A stretch of 64,000 nt of DNA from Prostheceraeus crozeri (lineage: Eukaryota; Platyhelminthes; Polycladida; Euryleptidae): assembly GCA_907163375.1 (NCBI GenBank), contig CAJQUW010014401.1:186001-250000 (forward strand). The letters are read 5' to 3'. This document shows positions 55,721-64,000 of this stretch, in pieces; position 1 is the stretch's first letter; each line of letters opens with the position of its first letter. The translations under genes were made by a program, and so were the position numbers. The notes beneath the pieces were generated by a model. It was given only the letters and a program-made list of their open reading frames with translations. It did not search any database and was not told where the DNA came from.

Positions 55721-57716
55721 ATTTCTATGATTCAGACAGGGTAGCGACACTGTCAATCATTGCAGTCAATTGTAGTAGTTATTTCAAGATTATATGTAAA
55801 CCTGCCTGAGCGTTCACATAGACCACACGACATGAACGCGACATGTCGCGTGAAGTCGTTGGTTTGCCCCACACATCTGCAGGTGGCTGAGACGAGAATG
55901 CCTTGACAAATGATTTAGGATCATAGCTTTCTGTGCAGGAACACAAAAATGTGTAATGGCTGGTAGTCAGAACGAAAACAAAGTCATTTGCTTTTCGTTT
56001 TGAGCTTGCGATACCTGAATATTTGTGTAGAGAAAAACATTTGCTTCAATTTGATATCAAACATGACAAGGAAATGTGTGGAGATAAATTCATGGGATGG
56101 GTAGTGGTTATTCCAACTTTTGATGACATACCTAATTAACACATCTCATTGTTTACTTGCTTCACAATTGTATTATTGAAATTGAATTACTGTAAACCTT
56201 GATGTGAGTTGAAAGGGATGTTATTGAGAATGAGCTGATGCCAATAACGAAGCATGCTTGGTGAAAAGGATCGGTTACTGACGAGTAATTGATTCACAAA
56301 ATATCAACTAAAATACAGTTGATAACCTAACCATATTTGTATTCGTTTGAAAGCTGATCATGCAAGGAAGCTCATCGTGATAATAAAAAAACACAATAAT
56401 GAGTAATAAGATATTTATGAAAAACGTTAATGATTCTGTTAATTTGTCGCGTGAATGCCGTCGAAATGTCGTCAGAGCGTCGCCGAGTTGGTCTGAACGG
56501 TGTGTGAATGGAGCTTTTGATATCCGCACCTGCGGAGCTTAGATTCTTCAAGTACTTGTACTGTCATTTTATGCTGTATTCTTCATTTTTGTCATTCAAG
56601 TTTCAAATGTTGTGCGACAAAAATCACTTCGTTTCTGTATTGCATCTTCTGTTTGTCCGATATGCGTTTTCTTCGCTGACACAATTGCCTTGTTAACAGC
56701 AGAACTCTTTAGACATTGTCCTTTTAAATATTCTCCTTTCAATTTTCCATGCTGTGAATTTGGGTACGCATTTCTGGAGCCATCGATATATCGAATGTCG
56801 AAGCAATTTCTGATTCATTCTCCGACTGTAGTCGTTGGGCAGTTCGTGTAACAGCTTCAATTTTCTCTTCTGATGCGCGTGGTCAGGCAGCATTGTCTCT
56901 ATCCAACATACATAGAGTATAAAGGAATTTCTTGTGCAGTTTTTCACTGCAAATGAGCTGCTTCGTACGGCCGTCTCGGCCTGCGTTTCAAATTCTTTAC
57001 TGAACAGTATTATTAAGTTATGTCATGGTTATGTTTGTCATACCCATCGGAATATGGAAACAGCAAGACGCAAAAAGGAGGACTGAATTGCACTGCTACT
57101 GTCTACATTATGCTATTAGTAACTAGTAAGAATATTCACTGAATGGTAGGCTATGCTATTGCGCAATTAGCTAATCAAAGCATTATACTTATAGAAGATC
57201 TTCGACAATTTTTGTATCTATACAGAGTCCTTTGTCAACCAGCTTATCAATTTCTAACTTACTTTCACTGAACTGGCTCCAAACCAAATTTGCACTATCG
57301 ATTAGTCAGATGCTAAAATCTATGCGCACCTATTCGAAATTGATCGAAATAGTAACAAATTTGTGACCATGTGCTGTGTGCATATTCCTTCCATCGGAGA
57401 TTCCAATTGTTTAAAGCACAATTAGACTCACTGGTTCCTAACCAAAGTTTGATGCTACTGCATTATCACTGGGGCTTGCAATCGTGAATCCCGGGGTCTT
57501 GGTCAAATCCCGAATTGCAGCAAGCTGGCGGGAACCTAATTTTTTACACTTTCCCTTTTCAATCTTGCAAAGTGGTGCAAGCGTTTGAAGCATTCTGAAC
57601 CGAACACACAGTTATTAGCACAACATACACACACAGCCGCATATTTCTTCTAACAGCGTCGGTTTTGATGAATTTTGAAACCCGACTCAAACTAAAAGAC
57701 AATGCGAATGCCACTC
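55721..57716. repeat. First copy of a near-identical direct repeat (at least 1996 bp)
   Basis: Every stretch I compared is the same as 62005-64000 at an offset of 6284 bp. The only mismatch I noticed is G at 57155 versus T at 63439. All frames here recur, including 56308-56529, 56508-56696, 56612-56851 and 56693-56947. None is a recognised gene. Near 55830-55865 lies the perfect 14-bp palindrome CGCGACATGTCGCG inside a longer imperfect one. The left border is sharp: no similarity is seen before 55721 and 62005. The right border is unknown, because copy 2 runs off the window. Confidence 0.95.
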
Positions 57717-57799
57717 GAACCCGATGTATATATGTATTACGTGCATGTGCATAGTATGCACATACAGGGTGCGGCATGTACACGTATATGTATGTATCG
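57717..57799. other. Short stretch before the hAT-2 element
   Basis: GTATATGTATGTAT-type words, with a possible target duplication ATGTATCG at 57792-57799. Confidence 0.5.
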
Positions 57800-58065
57800 C
57801 AGGCCTGGAATCGGCCGCCAGCCCGGCCCCGTTCAGGTCGATTATTCAACATTAGGCCCTAGGGGTATGTCGACGATTGACGCGATTGATTCCAGAATTA
57901 ATTGTCTAGTCTATTCAAATAGCATTGCAACATTTAAGGAGAATGATAAAATCGTGTTAATGACTCAAACAAACACTGTGAACCGTTTCTTGAAAATTAT
58001 TCTTCAAATCAAAGCGGCGGACAGAATCGCACAATATTACTGAAAGTTGGCGATGATAAAGACGT

Positions 58066-58085
58066 TTAGGTATACGTATACCTAA
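58066..58085. repeat. Perfect 20-bp palindrome
   Basis: TTAGGTATACGTATACCTAA equals its reverse complement over its full length. It lies inside hAT-2. It could be a protein-binding site or chance in AT-rich DNA. Confidence 0.8.
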
Positions 58086-58652
58086 GAATAACCGTTACAA
58101 CGCATAAGGAAAATATTTAGCAATTTTTGCTGTTTTTCAGTTTTGCAGGGGAAATGTTTAAAGACACAACTATTCGGAAGTACATGATTAATGATTAATG
58201 AGTCTATTTATTGCTGAATTTACGGCTGGTTTTGCTCGAGGAATCTGATTGCAGCGTCAGTTTTGTTCCTCGCAATGAGTACTATGAAGTTTTCATAGTT
58301 GCCTTGACGGCAGTGAGGCACGTCAATGCCAATTGAGCACTAATCCAGACAATTATTTACTTATACATCTGGTTTTAAGTCGTACTCGATCTCAAATAGA
58401 GTTTCTGGAATCGCTTAGTTTAGCATAATTGAATTTTATAGGAATCATGTGTTCGCTAGCTTATCTGTCGTAAAATTATCCCATATCTTGAATGTGTTGG
58501 TGAGCGTATTGCTGGTTAATCCTTTTCATGCGCGTGCAAGATATATTATCAAAGGACGAATATTTGTCTAATTACCTGATAGAAGATCAATTTGGATAGA
58601 AATTGATGAAAATCAGCATCGTTACGTTTCATCACGAGCTCTTGTTTATACG

Positions 58653-58697
58653 AGTATTTACAGTATTACGAGTATACGAGTATTACGAGTACTGCGT
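58653..58697. repeat. Short TACGAGTAT tandem cluster
   Basis: Four to five imperfect copies of TACGAGTA-type words in 45 bp. Confidence 0.7.
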
Positions 58698-58960
58698 ACG
58701 AAGCATTTACCAGATTAAATTCCTACTATACTATAGATTCTGAAGCCAATGCTACATGGAAATCAAGAAACAGAATAATGTCTTACGGTATAAGTTGAGC
58801 AGCTGCCAGTCTTAAATAGAAGGTTACAGAGACGCCGGCCTAGTTCCGGCCAGTCTTCACTACACCGGTCGCCGGGCCTCGGCCGGCCGGTCTTTATCAC
58901 GACGACCAACGGCCCGGCCCGGTCACCAAAATCCCGACCGGTTCCAACACTGATGTATAG

Positions 58961-61900
58961 AGACACACTTATATTCATCATTTTCTCAGATCTATTAGAA
59001 CAGTTGTGCAAGAGCGAATTCGTGTTGTATTTCAGCATGAATGACTGCGTAATGGTCTACTATTTATTTACATGAAGTCTGAAAATTTGGTAGACTTTAC
59101 CACGGACATTACCAGATGCCTGCTAACCGTCAACCTTAAATGTTTGGCCTGTAATATGAATTAGTATGACTACATACAGCATTATTAGAAAAGTTGTCAA
59201 TGAATTTGCTCGTACATGCTTAGATTGCGGCCTTTGATTTGAGATCTGCAGATATCAATCAACATGCACTTGATTTGAGATTTATATGCATCGATCAATA
59301 TTTCCAAGATATCAAGCCATCTACATGATTTGAGGTACTTGTATTATTGACTTGACATGTACGTGCAGTATAAATGAACAGAGATCCACGACCGATACGA
59401 AGCGGCGGTTAATGAACTTAGAATTTGTACCAATGAAGCGGAAAAAGGACAGGCACATGCAGTCAAATGTATGGTAGTTTATTAGGTCAAATCATAATAT
59501 AAGAACACTGTTATGTCGGTATATTTAATAGATGCTGGCAATCGCAAATGCAATGACTTCCTGATCAAGGCCCGTCAGGGATCTCGGGCCTTGCAATCTA
59601 AGCTGTGATCAACACGTTTACATTGTGCTTGCATAACAGTCCTTTATTTACCGTCAATTCCTCCTCTCTTTTTGTGTCTTTTCTTTACACCGGTTAAACC
59701 CTTTCCCCTTCTGATATGTCCTTGCTTTCCATTTTTTCTGTTTCTCTTATCTCCACTTACGCTTCGAAATTTCATACTTTCTCTCTTCAATCGTTTCACT
59801 TATCTTCTTTTATTGACAGGCTCATATTCCCAAGTATTTCTGCGATCGTGTTCTACTTCAATCTCTTAATTATCGAGCGCATCTCTCTTGCTTTTCCATG
59901 CCGTCTATCGTTTATGCTTTCATTATTCGCAGGCTTAGGCGATTGAGTAAAAAATCTTGTCGCTGGATGGAACGAACGGTATGAAATGTATTCACATGAC
60001 GTACTACTCGTGGTTAGAAAGAAGCGATATGAGCAGTTCCAATATACACCGCTCTGTGCATCATCGTGATCAGCAATTTTAATTTGAGAATATAGCAAAA
60101 TCTATTGCAGATCTGTCTATAACAGCAAACAGATCGATGCGATACTGTACAAATGCATCCTCCAGAGGCATGTTCACAGAATCTAAAAGAAAGCCAACAA
60201 AAATAATGAAGTAGCATATTAAGCAACAAATGTGGAAAAACAGCAAGTTGCAATCTGTAATGCAACAAAAACAATTCAGGTTTCAGATTGCGAGTTTCGA
60301 TTTGTATATTTTTCAAATATCCTCTAATATGCGATTATCCTGTACTTTTTCCGTAATTTTACGTAGCAATAATGAAGACAAAATTTGAAAAGAAAATATG
60401 ACTTCAACATTAATATAGGCCTTTAATTCAAACTCAAGTCCTCAAGCCTGTTCGGTTAGCTCCTGTTCTATTGCGAATGCAGCGAAATCAATTTGCTTAA
60501 AATGCAACGTTCTTACTAATTGCAAGCGACTTTCTTGGAATGAATGTCAAAAGATAATTCAAAAAAGAAAATTCACTTGCAACGTTGTCTGATTGAGTTG
60601 TAGCAGTATAATTTACATAAACATGCCCCATTCTGAACTTATGAATACATCGACATTGGAGTTGCTATATTTCCCACATCAAAGCAACTTTTGATGCAGC
60701 TTTTGAGGTTGTCGATTCATGGCATAGGTTGGTCCTGAAGAAAGCAGTGCAAAATGATAGAATCTAAAAATAACAAAAACCATTTAAGAAATCAGAAAAC
60801 ATCACGCTTTATTGCTTAAATCATTGAAAATGCATATCAATCCCTAAAATCATTATTGAGTTTAATTTCGTATTGAGTTTAACTTCCGAATACATAAACG
60901 ACATTTAAACAAAAATTTCTTTTATTTTTGTTGATACATTCAGCAATTTTCAGGAATGTTATATTATCACGAATATTATGAAATGGTGTTCTAAAGCATT
61001 CATGGGACTAGATTTTCCGCTGAATTCCCGGAGATTGCACAATCTCTTTCCCTAGTATCAACCCTCCCATAATAGGACCTATAATCGCTTTACGAGACCC
61101 CGACCCCTAAGCGACTACGCAATTGTTTCATGGCCGCTATAAGTCAATGAAACACTGCTCTGTATAGCATTCATGAATGCACTCACCTATCCACATCTTA
61201 ACATTGTAATTGCTTCATAATCTAGTAATTGCAAACTTTCAGGATCTGGACAATGGTTCTCAGTAATTCTTACTTTGTTTCAAAGAGCAGTCTTACTTTC
61301 AAGACAGTAACAGCGATTTGCAAACAGTAAATGCTCCGATTATGTACCAATCATACAACGTCCGAGCAATTATTGTCGCCCTAAATCGAAGCGAACCATG
61401 AAAAATGCAAGCCATTTGAAACTGCGATTTCATAACGATGAGAACGAGAAATATTTGTTTAATGGCAAAATGGAATTCACAAAATACAAGTTAATACAAG
61501 ATTTGCTGAGATCGTACACTTGAAAGAAAAAATGAATCATTGCCATGAAAAGAAAAATCTCAACAGCATGCAATCAGAAAAATTGGATAACGCAAGTAGA
61601 CTTTCACTACTCGTAAGTACAGGAAAGAATGAGTTACCAGGGATTTTAGAGATTAATCAGCAAAGTGCGTGAGAAACCGAGATCTGACCTTGTGGCAGGT
61701 TTCACGGACTGAGATTGTCACAAATAATTAATATTGTAATTGAAGTGGCCGGAAGAATCAAAGACTTCAATTATGCTTGCAAGAAATCCACATGCTGCAA
61801 TAGTTCGATCTCAGTATTCGAGTAATCATAAATATTGTGCATTCGATTTAACGTGTCCAACGCTCATTGAACAATAAATTGACACATTGCATGTACATAT

Positions 61901-62004
61901 GTTTATTATTTCGTTTCTCTTTAAGCGTCATTACTGACATAATTTCATGCACTTGATGAGTTTTGCAGCTTATCTATACACTGGAGCAACATCTAATTAT
62001 GTTG
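58961..62004. other. Intergenic, nothing certain
   Basis: About 3 kb. One 9-bp hairpin CAAGGCCCG/CGGGCCTTG lies at about 59564-59592. Frames of 65-100 codons at 59672-60316 are on T-rich or A-rich DNA and overlap on both strands, so they are taken as chance. This is the unique part of the possible 6284-bp tandem unit. Confidence 0.5.
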
Positions 62005-64000
62005 ATTTCTATGATTCAGACAGGGTAGCGACACTGTCAATCATTGCAGTCAATTGTAGTAGTTATTTCAAGATTATATGTAAACCTGCCTGAGCGTTCA
62101 CATAGACCACACGACATGAACGCGACATGTCGCGTGAAGTCGTTGGTTTGCCCCACACATCTGCAGGTGGCTGAGACGAGAATGCCTTGACAAATGATTT
62201 AGGATCATAGCTTTCTGTGCAGGAACACAAAAATGTGTAATGGCTGGTAGTCAGAACGAAAACAAAGTCATTTGCTTTTCGTTTTGAGCTTGCGATACCT
62301 GAATATTTGTGTAGAGAAAAACATTTGCTTCAATTTGATATCAAACATGACAAGGAAATGTGTGGAGATAAATTCATGGGATGGGTAGTGGTTATTCCAA
62401 CTTTTGATGACATACCTAATTAACACATCTCATTGTTTACTTGCTTCACAATTGTATTATTGAAATTGAATTACTGTAAACCTTGATGTGAGTTGAAAGG
62501 GATGTTATTGAGAATGAGCTGATGCCAATAACGAAGCATGCTTGGTGAAAAGGATCGGTTACTGACGAGTAATTGATTCACAAAATATCAACTAAAATAC
62601 AGTTGATAACCTAACCATATTTGTATTCGTTTGAAAGCTGATCATGCAAGGAAGCTCATCGTGATAATAAAAAAACACAATAATGAGTAATAAGATATTT
62701 ATGAAAAACGTTAATGATTCTGTTAATTTGTCGCGTGAATGCCGTCGAAATGTCGTCAGAGCGTCGCCGAGTTGGTCTGAACGGTGTGTGAATGGAGCTT
62801 TTGATATCCGCACCTGCGGAGCTTAGATTCTTCAAGTACTTGTACTGTCATTTTATGCTGTATTCTTCATTTTTGTCATTCAAGTTTCAAATGTTGTGCG
62901 ACAAAAATCACTTCGTTTCTGTATTGCATCTTCTGTTTGTCCGATATGCGTTTTCTTCGCTGACACAATTGCCTTGTTAACAGCAGAACTCTTTAGACAT
63001 TGTCCTTTTAAATATTCTCCTTTCAATTTTCCATGCTGTGAATTTGGGTACGCATTTCTGGAGCCATCGATATATCGAATGTCGAAGCAATTTCTGATTC
63101 ATTCTCCGACTGTAGTCGTTGGGCAGTTCGTGTAACAGCTTCAATTTTCTCTTCTGATGCGCGTGGTCAGGCAGCATTGTCTCTATCCAACATACATAGA
63201 GTATAAAGGAATTTCTTGTGCAGTTTTTCACTGCAAATGAGCTGCTTCGTACGGCCGTCTCGGCCTGCGTTTCAAATTCTTTACTGAACAGTATTATTAA
63301 GTTATGTCATGGTTATGTTTGTCATACCCATCGGAATATGGAAACAGCAAGACGCAAAAAGGAGGACTGAATTGCACTGCTACTGTCTACATTATGCTAT
63401 TAGTAACTAGTAAGAATATTCACTGAATGGTAGGCTATTCTATTGCGCAATTAGCTAATCAAAGCATTATACTTATAGAAGATCTTCGACAATTTTTGTA
63501 TCTATACAGAGTCCTTTGTCAACCAGCTTATCAATTTCTAACTTACTTTCACTGAACTGGCTCCAAACCAAATTTGCACTATCGATTAGTCAGATGCTAA
63601 AATCTATGCGCACCTATTCGAAATTGATCGAAATAGTAACAAATTTGTGACCATGTGCTGTGTGCATATTCCTTCCATCGGAGATTCCAATTGTTTAAAG
63701 CACAATTAGACTCACTGGTTCCTAACCAAAGTTTGATGCTACTGCATTATCACTGGGGCTTGCAATCGTGAATCCCGGGGTCTTGGTCAAATCCCGAATT
63801 GCAGCAAGCTGGCGGGAACCTAATTTTTTACACTTTCCCTTTTCAATCTTGCAAAGTGGTGCAAGCGTTTGAAGCATTCTGAACCGAACACACAGTTATT
63901 AGCACAACATACACACACAGCCGCATATTTCTTCTAACAGCGTCGGTTTTGATGAATTTTGAAACCCGACTCAAACTAAAAGACAATGCGAATGCCACTC
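62005..64000. repeat. Second copy of the near-identical direct repeat
   Basis: It repeats 55721-57716 and reaches the window end, so its full length is unknown. One mismatch noticed (63439). Confidence 0.95.

Larger units (their letters stand above)
57800..58952. mobile_element. GGCCGG-family hAT-like element (hAT-2)
   Basis: The left end reads CAGGCCTGGAATCGGCCG and the right end, inverted, CAGTGTTGGAACCGGTCG; 13 or so of 18 bases match. ATGTATCG before and ATGTATAG after differ at one base, fitting an 8-bp hAT duplication. Both ends are CCGG-rich. The left part shares a short translated stretch (S-T-x-x-x-I-x-S-R/K-I-N-C-L-V) with the fragment at 13716-13880. No full transposase is seen. 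Confidence 0.65.

Noticed and set aside
56308..56947. Frames repeated identically at 62592-63231
   Set aside because: The repetition is due to the DNA duplication, not to protein conservation; no motif is seen.
57460..57530. tRNA-like B-box word GGTCAAATCCC
   Set aside because: No A box, acceptor stem or cloverleaf can be drawn around it.
55721..64000. The 2-kb direct repeats as LTRs of one large retrotransposon
   Set aside because: No TG/CA ends, no primer binding site after the first copy, and no gag or pol between them.
1..64000. CRISPR arrays, operons, ribosome binding sites
   Set aside because: The window is eukaryotic; no regularly spaced short repeats with unique spacers were seen.

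Overview
The window reads as nuclear DNA of an invertebrate metazoan. It is AT-rich by eye, has no operons, rRNA or tRNA genes, and holds no intact host gene that I can recognise. It is full of decayed transposons: BEL/Pao LTR, Tc1-like, piggyBac, hAT, P/THAP, PIF/Harbinger, foldback elements and LINE scraps. Frequent TACATGTA and TAGGCCTA words fit many marine invertebrates, but I cannot name a phylum.

The first 5.3 kb differ from the rest. They are visibly richer in GC and compact, and every probable gene lies on the minus strand. A 396-residue zinc-knuckle/coiled-coil gene (1120-2310) sits in a plausible spliced transcript, with a TATA box at 2900-2909 and a 60-bp GT-AG intron at 1056-1115. 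It is followed by two small TATA-boxed genes (557-823 and 41-292). Each of the three stops is followed within about 7-36 transcript bases by the same 141-bp repeat, R (883-1023, 409-549, and a fragment at 1-30). Upstream of the promoter lie a five-unit array of about 294 bp per unit, an inverted half-unit, and a series of G8-G11 tracts ending near 5230. I recognise no family. An endogenised DNA virus, an unknown large transposon or an odd gene cluster are all possible.

From 5.3 to 16.6 kb the DNA is mostly non-coding. It holds a foldback element copy (5640-6190), a small inverted repeat (7115-7275), a hAT element with a perfect 8-bp target duplication (9644-10488), a CT microsatellite and two hammerhead-like motifs.

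From 16672 to 24096 lies a decayed BEL/Pao retrotransposon with both LTRs, gag, protease, reverse transcriptase, RNase H, integrase and the C-terminal DUF5641-like region. A Tc1-like element with TIRs of about 180 bp (20561-21933) is inserted in its RNase H.

From 24 to 55 kb there are LINE fragments (25163, 28024, 31413), two internally deleted piggyBac elements that keep opposite halves of the transposase (35285-36391 and 44156-45484), a 311-bp element with doubled TIRs (37194-37504), a foldback element (38710-39542), a Harbinger transposase fragment (41191-41424), a P/THAP element whose THAP-coding end is duplicated in inverted orientation (48429-50309), a hAT element (51621-52364), and a PIF MITE nested in a foldback element (53144-53640 inside 52917-54030).

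From 55.7 kb to the end, 1996 bases (55721-57716) recur at 62005-64000 with a single mismatch noticed, at an offset of exactly 6284 bp. The repeat runs off the window. It is either a very recent tandem duplication or an assembly artefact. A hAT-like element (57800-58952) lies in the unit.
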